Notes under the pieces: model-generated
Told to the model about the DNA's origin: nothing
The model's input: the letters and a program-made list of their open reading frames with translations, nothing else
Databases searched by the model: none
Program-made: the position numbers and the translations under genes
Assembly: GCA_943704495.1 (NCBI GenBank)
Contig: CALSCR010004027.1
Location: 1 to 31,026 of the forward strand
Direction of reading: 5' to 3'
From: Pigoraptor chileana
Taxonomy: Eukaryota > Opisthokonta > Filasterea
Length of the DNA stretch: 31,026 bases
Shown here: piece by piece, positions 9,893-21,600 of the stretch
How positions within the stretch are numbered: the first letter of the stretch is position 1
Layout: each line of letters begins with the position of its first letter

Positions 9893-11037
9893 ATGAGTGA
9901 CGATGACATTGGTTTGGATACCAAAGAGGCGGTAGTAAAGGCACGGGCAGCAGGGGGGACTTCTCGAGACGATGGGTGGGGCTCATGTTTGATTTTTTTC
10001 AGCGGCATTGTCGACTTCCCTTTGTTATTTTTGCTTTCTCTTTCTTGAATAGATGGCGCATTGCGTGTCGTGGTATGTTCTTTCTTACCGCGCTCCCATT
10101 ACCATGTGTTTTGACTCGCCTCCGTTGAAATATTTGGCAGGGTCGGGTTGCTAGACAGGGATGAAAAGGGAGAGAGTGATGAAGACATTGAGGCGATTGC
10201 AAGAGACGTTGACGTGGATCCCGACTACCTCAGAAACAAGAAAAAAATCAGGTGCGACAAAATTTTAGTTGTATGTGACGGATAGACGGATTTGCGTCGG
10301 GTGTGTGTATGAGACGCGTGTCATGTTGGTGATGAGAACCCCAAAAGACAAGGCCGGGGCAAAAAAAAGGTAGTCGGGTTTTTCAGGATTCGTAATCAGA
10401 TTTGTGCATCTTGGATGATGTCGCTTCTGCTGGTTCCTCACCATGAGTGTTTCATGTTGCATTCAAAGAGAGATTGTTGCTGGGTTCACACCTGAACAAG
10501 CCCAACGATACGAAGCCATGCGGCGTCCAGGCTTTAATAGGGCTCAGGTTAAAAAGGTGTGTGTTTTGGCTAAAACCTCGTTTCTTTATACTCGCGTGAG
10601 ATACATCCAATGTGCATTGGAGCAGCATCTCCCGCTCCTTCATCGAATTTCAAAAAAGCTGTTTGCATCCAGTATTCTTAATGTGTTGTTTGTTTGGGGG
10701 TTTTGCAGCTTATTCAACAACAGCTCGGTGCTCCTCCAACCGTCGTGCCCACATTTGTGCTTGCTGGCATTGCAAAGGTCTATGTGGGCGAAATAATTGA
10801 AACAGGTATGTGCGTGATGGCTAACGTAGACACAAGAGAATAGAATATTTTATGATATTGTCTGAACCGAGCCATTTTGCATCATTGCACTCATAATGCC
10901 CAGCCAAAGATTACCAATTGGAGCTTGGTGAGTCGGGCCCGCTCGCTCCCAAACATATTCGGGAGAGCGTTCGTCGCCTCAAAAACAAGGGGCTGGTGCC
11001 TGTAGTACATGCTCGCAAGCGTGTATTTCGTCGATAG
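9893..11037 (+). CDS. TAF11: TFIID subunit TAF11 (histone-fold)
   Basis: Five exons: 9893-9975, 10141-10251, 10469-10556, 10709-10805 and 10904-11037, giving 170 residues. The last three exons are unambiguous: FTPEQAQRYEAMRRPGFNRA, then AGIAKVYVGEIIE, then PLAPKHIRESVRRLKNKG, the TAF11 (TAFII28) signature. The histone fold spans about residues 68-160. In TFIID, TAF11 pairs with TAF13 and contacts TBP/TFIIA. The first exon encodes an acidic, disordered head; its donor (GTGGGG) is weak, so the exon 1-2 junction is the least certain. A short AG-GT bounded segment inside intron 1 (about 10052-10073) could be an alternative microexon. The protein is somewhat shorter than the human one (211 residues), with the loss in the N-terminal tail. 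Confidence 0.94.
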
Positions 11038-11585
11038 TGGTCGGGGTCTGTGAGCGCGTGCGTCGTATATCGCATAAATCTCTTTTATAACTTGAGCGGC
11101 AGTGCGTGTCGTGAGGGCACTAGTATGCACAGTGCCCTTTGAAATCGCTGCTGTTATTCATCGATTGTTCGGCCATGAATGGTCGTACTAAGTTTTTACT
11201 ACTAAGCTTGAGTTCAGGCGCTCACGTTACATGGGGACCTGTTACATGATGTAAACGTCGTCCTGATGGCGTCATTTGGGTGTGTTTCACCAGCCGTTCC
11301 GTTTCTAAGGAATCAGTCACACCAGATTAGAACCTCTATCATGTGTAACGCCCACCAACTCTCTCAAAAGGCTACAACAATTACGCTTCGAATAGGTCTT
11401 GCGAAATAGTTCGTGGTTTGTCTTTCAATCCATTTTTACACGGCCAGTGGAATGGACAGCCGCCGTCCCTAATTACATCGATCGAATCTTTGTTGGTGGC
11501 AATATTTGAGGATCGATACTGGTTTATCGTTTTGGTACTGTGATACATTCTGTCAGTGTTGGTACAATCCACGGTGGCGTCTTTC
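11038..11585. other. Intergenic region TAF11 / E2, no gene seen
   Basis: This holds the TAF11 3' flank, which has no AATAAA, and the promoter of the E2 gene. No conserved frame, tRNA or repeat is visible. Confidence 0.5.
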
Positions 11586-12335
11586 ATGGCGACCTCAAAG
11601 ACGGTTCAGCGGCTTGTCCGCGAGTTTCAGCGCACGCAACAAAGCAATCAGTTTGACGTCTCACTGCCGAACAAAGACGACATATTCCACTGGGAAGTAA
11701 AGATTAAGCCGGAGCAGGTATGTTGGTGGACATGCACACCATTATTTTGGCTCCATGTCATTTTGCCCTTGATGCACTATCCCCTCGGGGATCACTTCTT
11801 AATACACGCTCCGCATCAATTTTGGGCTCCTGTGAAACGCCAGATCGACTCGCAGACTCCCATTTACAAAAAGCTAAAGGATGCCAAGCAGTGCATCGTA
11901 ATCGCCATTGAGTTTGGCGAGCGATTTCCGTTCGATGCGCCTTTTGTCTTCATAAAGTCTCCAGAACTCAAGGTTTGTCCTGTTTCCGTCGTATATTCTC
12001 ACGCTGCTCGCCCGCTTTTGCCAACGGCTACATCTCTTCCGTTACGTGTCTTTGGTAATATGACACGTGCACTCTTTCTTTCTTTCTGTACACTCACTCG
12101 GTTGCCCGTGTGATAGGGCCCGTTTGTGTTTGAAAACGGTGCTCTTTGCATGGAGCTGCTGTCCAAGAAGGGATGGAGCTCAGTGTACTCTGTCGACACC
12201 GTGATCACACAGATCATTGGGACGGCCTTCCACGTGACAACCGAGATTGTGTCGTTCACTAACGTCGCGGACATTAACTTAGCGAAGTCGAAATTCCGCG
12301 CACTTATGCAACTCCATCCCGAGTGGAACCGATGA
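11586..12335 (+). CDS. UBE2Q: Ubiquitin-conjugating enzyme E2, UBE2Q-like
   Basis: Three exons: 11586-11717, 11844-11972 and 12117-12335, all phase 0, 159 residues. The start is the ATG of [14 protein letters not shown]; the frame upstream is open only to a GTG. The UBC fold is complete: helix 1, the [10 protein letters not shown] strand, the [10 protein letters not shown] segment, the active-site stretch [20 protein letters not shown] with catalytic Cys98, and the C-terminal helices ending in PEWNR. The [14 protein letters not shown] signature is that of the UBE2Q branch, which lacks the classical HPN tripeptide. Metazoan UBE2Q1/2 carry a long N-terminal extension that is absent here, so this is a catalytic-domain-only member closer in size to UBE2QL1. 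It transfers ubiquitin by a thioester; its E3 partners cannot be deduced. Confidence 0.93.
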
Positions 12336-12573
12336 TGGACTGGGCTAGGGTGCTCGTGCGTGTGCGCGTTTTGTGTTGTGTTCATTTGTGTCGCGCGTGT
12401 GTGTGTGAGTGTTATTGTAATTATGTGTGGAAGTGGCGAAACGCATCGTTTGCGCTCACTGATAATCTATGGTCGTGTTGGAGACTGCCTAAGACTGTAA
12501 CTTGCCGACGTCTCCGTCACTCATTTCATCGACAACATAGTCATTCTTTTGATGGGTTCATTTGGTATATTCA

Positions 12574-12591
12574 CAGCAGCAGCAGCAGCAG
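12574..12591. repeat. (CAG)6 microsatellite
   Basis: Six perfect CAG units lie in the non-coding spacer between the converging E2 and CFAP61 genes. Confidence 0.9.
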
Positions 12592-12636
12592 CACGCCCCA
12601 ACGCAGACAGTAGACGATTCACGCGCAAAAACGGAG

Positions 12637-12656
12637 GAGAGAGAGAGAGAGAGAGA
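12637..12656. repeat. (GA)n microsatellite
   Basis: About ten GA units lie 27 nt beyond the CFAP61 stop codon, in its presumed 3' UTR. Confidence 0.9.
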
Positions 12657-12682
12657 ATTAGACAAAGGGAGTTGCCTGTGGC

Positions 12683-15600
12683 TCACGACTGACCGCCGAG
12701 AGGAGTCCCTGGCCGATAGTACATGGGCAGGTGGTACGAGTTGAACTCGAGAAATTCAAAGAGCTTCTTCTCGACGACCTTGCGCGCGTCAGAGTTGGTG
12801 AAGCTGTCGACAATGGTGCTCCGGTTGGCGCTCGTAAGCTGTGTGCGAAGGAAGCATTGCGTTTTAGATTCACAAAAAAACACCCCGAGTTTATCGACCA
12901 ATCGGTTTCTACTCTTAGATTTAGGGCGAGATACTCACATCTGTAGACGGCGACTCTCTTAGCCATCCCGCAATGAGCGCCTGCAGTGCCTTGGAGTGGT
13001 GGTGCGAGGCCGTGCCTTCAAGTACCTCCTTCCTGAAGACATCAAAGCGGTCGTGGAAGAGTGACATCGCCCATGCTTGCCGGAAGAACCTGCAAACACA
13101 CACACATTGCACGACACACAGATGGAGACATATACGAGCAAGTAAGTAAAAAAAATTAGTAAATTATCGACGGAAAAGCACAGTACGCATGAGCAACACA
13201 TCACACGGAGTTCAAGATTCAACTTTGATATATGAAAATCCTGCGCTCTCAAACATGGGTAGTGCATTCACTCAGATGCCCACAAAACACACAATAGATA
13301 CCCACGCAAACAAGTCCTTGACAAGCCCTTCATCAAACCGCGCCATAAGGCGGTTGGCGTACGTCTGCGGCAGGCCGTACAAGCAGGCAAGATTTCCCAC
13401 CTCGAGCTGATGATTCAATGTAAGGGGCATAGTTGGATAGTGTGTTGCAGTTAGTACTCATACTCAGTGTGTGCACATTTCTTGCAGGCGACGTGTCGTG
13501 ATATACTTCAACATACCGGTCCCTTAGTGAGACAGGCGAGCGACTCGATGCAATCGTAGCGATCAATCTTGATCTGAAAGTAGTTGTCGCGGTGGTTGGT
13601 CGACACGGATCGGCCCTCGTTGGGATCGGCGTCCACAGATGGCGGCGGTTGCATGGACAGGAAGGAGAGTCCACCTGCGTGTATGCGTGTAGTGTGTGTG
13701 TGTGTGTGTGCGTGTGCGAGTTAGCATGGTTAAAGGAAGATTTGAAGATATGCAATTCAAAATCACCACGAATGTGTTGGAGTCTCTAAATAACCCACCA
13801 GGCATGATGCCTCCAAATAGCTTCGGTTGTAGGAAGAGAGGGAGCAGATTGTCTTCGTGCACCACCTTATCCGCAAGAGGATCAAACAATGCGAGCATTT
13901 CGACGGCAAGCTGCAATAACCAAACCAAAACAAAGAAATTCGACCTGTCAAAATACTCGAAACAATAAAAAGCAAAAAACAAACGCAATATAGACACACA
14001 CAAATGGAAAGCAGGAGCCACGTCGCGTCCACCCACCGCTTCTCCAAGTTCGCGCGAATTGTGCAGCGCCATGTTCATGTGCGGCGCGTGGTACCGGCGG
14101 GCGTACTTTGCGAGCGCGCCCGCAGAGAAGATGCGCCTGTCGTTTGTCGCAAATCCAGCGTCAACCACGAGGCGTCCGTCAAATACAAGGCAGGCGTCAT
14201 TGACGGCACGGAATACCTCCTGGTCAACCGCGCGCGTGGACGCGAGCACAACAGCCTTGCACGGAACCACCACGGCGTCCCTTCGACCAGCAAGCTTCAG
14301 CTGTATGCCAGTCACCTCTCCGGAATCCTTGCCGGGCTCAAATCCAGACAGAATTCCAGCCTCATGAATGGTGACGCCTTCGCGCTTCATCTCTGCGGTT
14401 ATCCGCTGGAGGGCCTGCTCGTCGTCGATGCGACCAAACGTGTCGGTGGAAGACGAAAGCGCCGGCTTCACAAGCACGATTGATTCGCCGGGGATTCCTG
14501 AAAAGAGAAGTCCCTCCACGGCACAAAAGGCATCGATCGACGCGCCATATACAATAATCTTCCAATCGCCGCCGCGACGCTCGCGCACGATGGGGCGGAT
14601 TGTCTCGAGCAATTCGAGGAATGCCTGTGCATCCGCATCGTCGTTGATGCACACGACGTTGCGGGGCACGCGGCGAGCGGGTATGTTGAGTTGTCCCTGG
14701 AGTCGCAACTGCGCGCCCGTTGCAAGAACGAGGTAATCGTATGGTACTTGCTGGCCATTTTCCAGGTGAACGAGCCCATTCTCCCTGTCGATGCCCTTCA
14801 TTGTCGCCGACACAGACGACACCATTGTCGGTAGCGCCAGTCGGTGGTGATCGTCGCGCGTGAAGCAGTGGCACGAAGACAGAAACCTCTCGCGGGCGGC
14901 GTCCGGCGCCATTTCCGCAGGGAATCCGTGGGGCGATATGAGCATGAGATTGCCAAAGCGGAGGTGGGGCTGGTACACGAGCGATGCAAGATAAGAAAGG
15001 CCGACGTCAGACGCGCCAATGACGACGATGCGCGCGTTGACCGTCAGCTTTGGCTCGTAAATCATCTTCTTGCAGAGAAAGCTGAGCGCAAACGGCGCGT
15101 GAGGCGCGGGCTTTGCGGGCATGTTGCGCACTCCCTCGGGGTAGCATATCTGCCGGCGCGGGCGCACCTGCACCATCTCCTCAATAAGGGCTGTCATCGT
15201 CTGCGACTTTGTCGGGCCACCGACGCCTGCCGACGGATTCGGATACACGCGGTAGTACATGCACGACTTTGACAGTTGTCGAAGAATCTCCCTCGCAAAG
15301 TGACGCGATCGGTATGTGAAGATGGGGTTGACAACAAAATGGTGGAGGCTCACGTGCTCATCGTCACCGTGGCCTGCAAAGACGATAAAGTCCTCCAGGT
15401 TGTACATGCCGCGCAACTCGGACGCATTGGTCACCGTCATGCTGCGGACAACCGACACGGCGACAATCTGCTCGGCGCATGTCATCACAAATGCGTACAC
15501 CCCAACGCCGTCTGGATCTTGCTTCGTGTCGAGGGCGATTTCCACATCGTCAATGATGGTGCTGCCGCCGTCCTCCATTGCCTCACACATGCGTCCAATC

Positions 15601-18056
15601 GAAGGGAGGTCTCGTGGATGGACCGCGCGGACGCCAATGTTCGTCAGCAGCGAATGCCTGTTTGTGTGTGTACGTTTGTGTATATAGCGTAGTGTATGAA
15701 AAGAGTCAGATCGATGACAGAGCAGCACCTTCAAAAAAAAACCCACCGAAACTCCCCCTCTCCTACCTCCCCTCATCCCACAGGTAAGTGCAGGAATTGA
15801 TTGACATTTTCACACACAAGGATGACAACATCGCAGACACAGTCATTCGAAACACGCACCTGTGGCAAAGGAAGAGCTCCTGTGACACGGAAATGCCTGG
15901 CTTGGATAGAACGCGGAGGAATCGGCGAAGCAGCGGAAACTCGGGCATCGTCGGTGGCATTGCAAGCACGCAGTAATCGTGGTACGGAAAGGCATTGAAG
16001 GCCGCCTGGAGAAAGTCGACCGAACGGCTTTCATATCGCTCGTCCACGCAAAACAAGTATATGCAAAAGCACGAGTTGATCGTCTCCTCGGGGCCCAACT
16101 CCTCCTCGTTGCTGAGGATGGGCTGAACGAGGGCATCAAGTTCCTTCTGGCTGCCAAAGATGGATCCGCGGCTGCGGCTGCGTGCAACCAGACTGCCGAT
16201 CGCCCGCACACTGCTGCACCGGCGCGAAAGCATTGGCTTGCCCTGCATTTGCATCACCTTTTCCGCAAATCCACTCAGCGCCTTCTCCTCTCCCTGTGGC
16301 TGCGGCGTTGCAGACGCTCCGGCCGCCAAAGCTGGACCACCCGCCGCAGCGTCCCCGTCTGCCTGCGCGGGCTCTTTCATGCCGCCCGTCAGCGAATTGC
16401 GCTTCACGAGCCCTCGCAGCCCCGCTTTGCCCGGCGTCGCATTCAGTAGCGCGCGGCCCGATGGACCACCACTCGCAGATCCGCCCTCTGCCTTCATTGG
16501 CGACGAGGGGGGCTTCTGGTCCTCGGCTACAGCAGCAGTGGCAACAGCGGCAGCGGATGGAATCGATAGCTGGGGTGCAGTGCGCTCGGTTGTACTTCCA
16601 GCCGACGACGGGGGGGTGTCACGTGCAGCCACCGCAGCCGATCCCACAAGGCCCGCTGCGTTGAGGGCGACGTTGCTTCCGCCATGACTCGATGCAAGAC
16701 TATCTTCCTCTTTGGAAGCGTCGTTGTTCACGACGGATGCCTTCCTCTCACGCTTGATCTTGCGGCGGATCGTTTTTCGAAAGTTATCAAACGGCTCGAG
16801 ATCAAAGTTTGTCGTGAGGAAAGGGACGCTAATGTTGGTGCTGATGCTGAGGAAGCCAACTGCACGACCGTCCACCTGCGCGACATTTGTCGTCCCGGTG
16901 AGAACGAGGAGAGAAGCACATGTGATTAACACAATAGTGTGAGGGAGATAATTGACACTCTTAACATAAAGTAAAACGATTTCCGGCGCACGCACCGCTC
17001 CGAGCGCAATTGCTCGGCACAATTACACGTAAACGCACGCATACATATCCCACAAAGCATTTCTCGAACACACCTCGGCCACGATCGCCTTATTCGTTTC
17101 ACTTTGTGCCTCAATGAGTTCCGCAAGGAAAAACTCGCCGTATCGCTCCGTCAGCACTTCCGACTGCCGATTGAATATTGGAACGAGGTCATCGTGATCT
17201 TCAACCCGTGCGGCGCGAATGGTAAGATTCGGCAGATATGCGAGACGCGTCGCCATGAGCAGCTGCGTTGTGGATCCCTTGCTCGTGCGATCCTTTGTGC
17301 GCACAGCCGTAAAGAGATCAGAAAGACGCCCAACCTCAAATGACGGTATCATAGTGAGACAGTTGTCGACGTCGGGAAGGGTTCCAAAGACCGTTCGCAG
17401 CACCTCGCGCATTATGTCCACTTCAAGCGACCTCCGCACGGCAACGTACCGAAGAAAAGTCGTGTTGAACGGCTGCAACAGCAACAAAACATCCAATGCA
17501 AACAGAAATACACAGAAAATGCTGTTAGGAATCATTGCTGCGATCCACCGCATCGCTTAAAGAGGCAACAACGATCTCATTTTCGGCCAGTCGAAAACGC
17601 ACCGTTACACTGGGGCAGTTGTACTGTGTGAGGAGCCAATCCTCCCATTCGGGCTTGTCCTTTCGTGGCGTATCGTCAAACGAGGCAAAGCCAACGACTT
17701 CGCCGTTTTCGTCCGAGACTGTTATGGACAGCACCGTCCTCTCTCTGCAAAAACAAACGAGTTGGGGGACACTTAGAAATCAGCAAACTGGCAAATTGAA
17801 CGTACTAGCGCAAATAAAGTATCAATGTGTTTGTCTCAAGACTATTCAGAAGTCAGGTCTGTGAAGACAAGGTTGACAGCGGCCATAACAATTAAGACGA
17901 CAGCGGGCGCCTGCGACAGTTCGATCCTCACATGAGCATGGATATTTCCTGCGACCCGAAACGGTTCTCCGTCACAGTGTCCACAAGGGACTGGATGCTC
18001 GCAAGATCGCCATGCTCACTGCGACGCAGTGCGAATTTCGGCGTTCCTTCCGGCAT
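12683..18056 (-). CDS. CFAP61: Cilia- and flagella-associated protein 61 (CFAP61/FAP61)
   Basis: Ten exons: 17932-18056, 17603-17744, 17074-17472, 15860-16875, 14037-15657, 13799-13910, 13517-13674, 13306-13406, 12939-13089 and 12683-12838. Phases all match, giving 1326 residues (human about 1237). The N-terminal 260 residues resemble the GNAT-like part, with ARVEDHDDLVPIF and GEFFLAELIEAQ. A poorly conserved Ser/Ala/Lys-rich linker of about 180 residues follows. Then come the second alpha/beta part (CVDERYESRSVDFL, YNLEDFIVFAGH, VQVRPRRQICYPEG), a Rossmann dinucleotide-binding segment near residue 770 (ARIVVIGASDVG), a second at about 925 (KIIVYGASIDAF), and the conserved tail (AMSLFHDRFD, YHLPMYYRPG). 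FAP61 belongs to the calmodulin- and spoke-associated complex at the base of axonemal radial spokes. The gene is head to head with a DPY-30-domain gene. Confidence 0.96.
13696..13712. repeat. (TG)n microsatellite in CFAP61 intron 6
   Basis: A TG run close to the acceptor of intron 6 (13675-13798). On the transcribed strand it reads as an AC run upstream of the AG. Confidence 0.8.
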
Positions 18057-18689
18057 TTTTCTATGTTACGAACTCGCCGCTTACTCGATTGGATGCAATG
18101 TGGATCCCCAGCACGGATGGATGGGACCCCTCGCGTACGCTCTGGCGCCGCAGAGGAGCAATTCAAAAGGGCAATCAATGGACAAGTATACCAGCGTTCA
18201 TGAGCATTATCAACTCGTATTGTTCTTGTTCTGTTATGACAGGCAATAGACTTGTGGAAATGGATATACTCTCGCACATAAAAAGTGGCGTTGCAACTCC
18301 GTTGTATGCGGAAGTTCAAGGAATGAATCAGTATCAAAACTGGTGGGTGATTTCCATGGAAACTGGCGAGATCTCGTAACGATTAGGCTGGCCGATCAAT
18401 ATGCATCCGGGGCAGTGGAGGAATGTTCCCATGACAACACTTTGAGACCATTGGCAAAGATTGTATGTCTGTCTAGTCGAGATCTGCCTCTACAACACAC
18501 ATTTCTTTGTCGCTGTACTTCATTTACGCTCATTCAACATACCAAAACCTAAAGCAGAGTATATTGCTGAATAACTTGAAAGCCTGGTATCTTGTGGAAT
18601 TTCGCCCTATTGCTGTGCATCTCACGGAGGCCTGTGTCGTTAGTTGGTTTCCGCAAATTCGACGGTCCGCAGCTAGCGCAAAGGAAAAG
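18057..18689. promoter_or_regulatory. Shared divergent region of CFAP61 and the DPY-30/TerD gene
   Basis: These 633 bp separate the start codons of two genes with ciliary signatures on opposite strands. Both promoters must lie here, or in unseen 5' non-coding exons. I see no convincing RFX X-box; the word GTTGCAAC near 18290 lacks the full two-half-site layout. Short frames inside (for example 18259-18379) show no features. Confidence 0.5.
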
Positions 18690-21600
18690 ATGGACGCCGA
18701 CTATTTGAAGGAGTCCGTCGGCGACGTTCTCGCAAGGGGACTCGCTGATATCGTCCTTACGAAGCCCTCAGGCATGTCCCGATATGGGTTTGGTTGACTT
18801 TTCATGGCAGCCCGACGGTTCTTGATCCTCTCAACGTGCGCGCGTCGAAGTAGGAGTATATCTTAGCGACAATGGTGCCATCATCTTCACTTACCGTTAA
18901 TCGTTTGGGTTTACTGCGTGCAGATCCGATTGAATTTCTTGGACAGTGGATTCTTCAGGAGCGTCAGAACTCAGCGCGTCAGAAGGAGGTGGGAATGCCA
19001 TCTTAAAACGTGTTCTATCTGCGTTGGTGGAAATGGAGTCACCGTCCACTCGTGGAATTGTGGTATATCCACTTCTTCAACCTCGGCGCCAGTCACTTTC
19101 ACAACGCGTGCACAATGCGCATGCACGTGTATACGCAATGCAAAATGCTTACCAATAACCGACGCGGCATTTTACCCATTACAGGATCGTCTCGAGGCAG
19201 AACGCCTTGAGATTGAGAGGGCGGCTGAGACAAAGCGTCTTGAGGAACAGCGCCTCTTGGATGCCGCTGAACTGGAAGCGCGGCGGATGAAGGAGCAGGA
19301 GCAAGTCCGCCTCAAGACACTGAAGCGCAACCAACAAAACTACCAACGGTCCCAAGAGTACCTCCTCAAGGTCGAAATCCGCAAGAAAGGTGCGTATGCT
19401 TGGTTATTTGTTGTTTATTGTTTGGTGTTGCCGTGTAAAGCCTGTATGAACAGAACAGGAGTTAGGCGCTTGTTTTGTGGGTTGAGAGACCGTGTATGAA
19501 TGGGACGGATATTGGTGGATAGCAAACGAGGGCTGTGAATTGTTCTTTGCGATATGTATTCATTGTGTGTGTGATTGCCGCTTATCATCGTTCAGAGCTT
19601 GAAAAGGTGGAGGAAGGCCTCAAGGGAGTTGAAGTTGCAAAGAAGCACCTGATGATTTCCGTTGCTGATCTGAACGAGATGGACAAGGGAACGGCGGATG
19701 AGCTTCGTGGGATGGATGAGGCGCCTGCCAACTTCCGCAAGGTCATCAAGGGCATCCTCTACATGCTTGGGTACCAGAAACACAACGTCCAGGAGTGGCA
19801 GCAGTGCCAAGAGGTGCGTTTGATGTAGCGTGGCCTGTGTGTTGTGTGTGTGTGTGTATGTGTGTACATGCTGGCGCTATTCAGTGTTATATGTTTGTCG
19901 GGAGATGGCACAGTGTCACAACAACATTTTTATATCCTTGTTCTCACTCACCTTTCATTGATTGAAATGTGCAGATTCTGAAGCACGACGACTTCCTCAA
20001 GTCGCTCATTCGGTATAATCCCGCGGCGGAAAAGAAGATCAACCGCCTCAAGAGGGCCGCCGTGGCCACATCAGGTGAGCCAACGCATGCATATCGGTCT
20101 GATTTATTGCGGCGCCTACGACACTGTCGTGGTGTTTGTTAAATATCTTATTCAACCTCATGTACAAGTTGCTCACATAGCGTCACCATTCGTATTTCTC
20201 TTTTATGTCGCTTTCTTTGTGTCTCTCCGTCTCTCTTTTCTCTGTTCAGGCCTTGACCGCAGCGAGGTCCAGCGTTCGTCCGTTGCGGCAACAATGCTCT
20301 ACAACTATCTCGAAAGCGCGGTTGATCTCTACAACGAAACGCTTCACATCCAAAGCCCTGACGTGGCCGCAAAGGAGGCGGTTAAGATTGGCGCGACGAG
20401 TGACGAGCCCCGCGAGGACGGCGACATCTTCCAGGACGACTCTGAGCCTGGAGGTGCGCTTTACTCAGTGTTGCTCTCTCGTTGTCTTTGTTTGGCCAAC
20501 TGCTGTCGCCAACGATGTGCATTGCCTGTGGGTCATATTCTGACTTGATCTGTGTTGTGTCTTATGTAACTGATGGTTCAATCCGTGCTGATTATGTTGC
20601 ACTGCAGTGCTTGAGCTGTGTCCCGTGCTCGACACGAAGAAAATCCCTCGCGAAAGTGCCGGTCAGCGCCTCACGATTTCGCTTGGATGGAAGAATGCCT
20701 CCAAGGAGCGACCAGTCGACCTCGACGCCGCTTGCGTCATGTTCAATGATGTGAGTCCACGCGTCCCCTTTGCATGTGTATGTGCGTGTGTGCGTGTCTT
20801 TGTCTTTGGTTTCGATCGCTTTTGGTGTGGAGTACAGGGACGCAGACACTCACTTGAACTTCATTTGTTACCTTGTCGTCTCTTGAGCAATTTAAATTGC
20901 TTGTAAAAAGAATGGCACTGTTTTTTTAAGTCACTTATATCTTCGTATTGGTTGTGGTGACTCGACTCCGACGGAACTAATTCCTCCTCCCCCCTCTTGT
21001 GACTTAACCAGGTCGGCGCCGTATGGGACACAGTCTACTACAATCAGCTGAAGAGCAAGGATGGCAGCATTACGCACTGCGGAGACGACGCCGTGCCCAA
21101 CAAGGACAAGGAGCGCGACGAAATGGATGAAGTTGCGGAGGAAGAGGAGGAGCACGCTGACGAAGGCGAGGAGGGAGGTGCGTGTCTGCGTCGTGCGGTT
21201 TTGTTTTTGAGTGTGTTATGTGTGTTATGTGTGTCTCTTTCTGACCCCCATGCACAATCTATATTCACGCTCGTCACCCCTGCGTTGTCTCTGTGCGCGT
21301 CGCAGGCGAGGAGAAGCTTGTTTTCGAGTTGGACAAAGTGCCTCTCAGCGTAAGTGTTGTGTTGAGCGTGTTCTTTGCAACCCCTCACAAACAACAAACA
21401 GTGTATGTCTGCACATTGGGACTCCTCAATCGCTGGAGGCATCGCATGCACATTGGGGGTTTCCGGCACCAAGGCGAATGTAGGGTGTGGTTGCGTCGAT
21501 GCAAAGTGGACTGTGGGCTCACGTCCTCCATGCATTGTCCGCATACAATTTCTTGTTTGCTTTTTCTGTTTGTTTGTTTTTGTCGAGCAGATTCGGGCAC

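Larger units (their letters stand above)
12336..12682. other. Convergent 3' flanks of the E2 and CFAP61 genes
   Basis: This short region between two converging stop codons holds TG-rich sequence, a CAG repeat and a GA repeat, described separately. AATAAA is absent on both strands. Confidence 0.6.

Noticed and set aside
10052-10073. Possible TAF11 microexon bounded by ATAG and GTATGT
   Set aside because: The phase does not fit both neighbours and it is not needed for a complete frame; kept only as a note.
14844-15692. Long plus-strand frames opposite CFAP61 exon 5
   Set aside because: They are shadows of a GC3-rich coding exon with clear CFAP61 similarity on the minus strand.
16160-16687. 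Plus-strand frame of 175 codons opposite CFAP61 exon 4
   Set aside because: Antisense shadow of the low-complexity linker; no recognisable features.
18285-18300. Possible RFX X-box in the CFAP61/DPY-30 spacer
   Set aside because: Only an overlapping GTTGCAAC word is present; it lacks the two half-sites with proper spacing.
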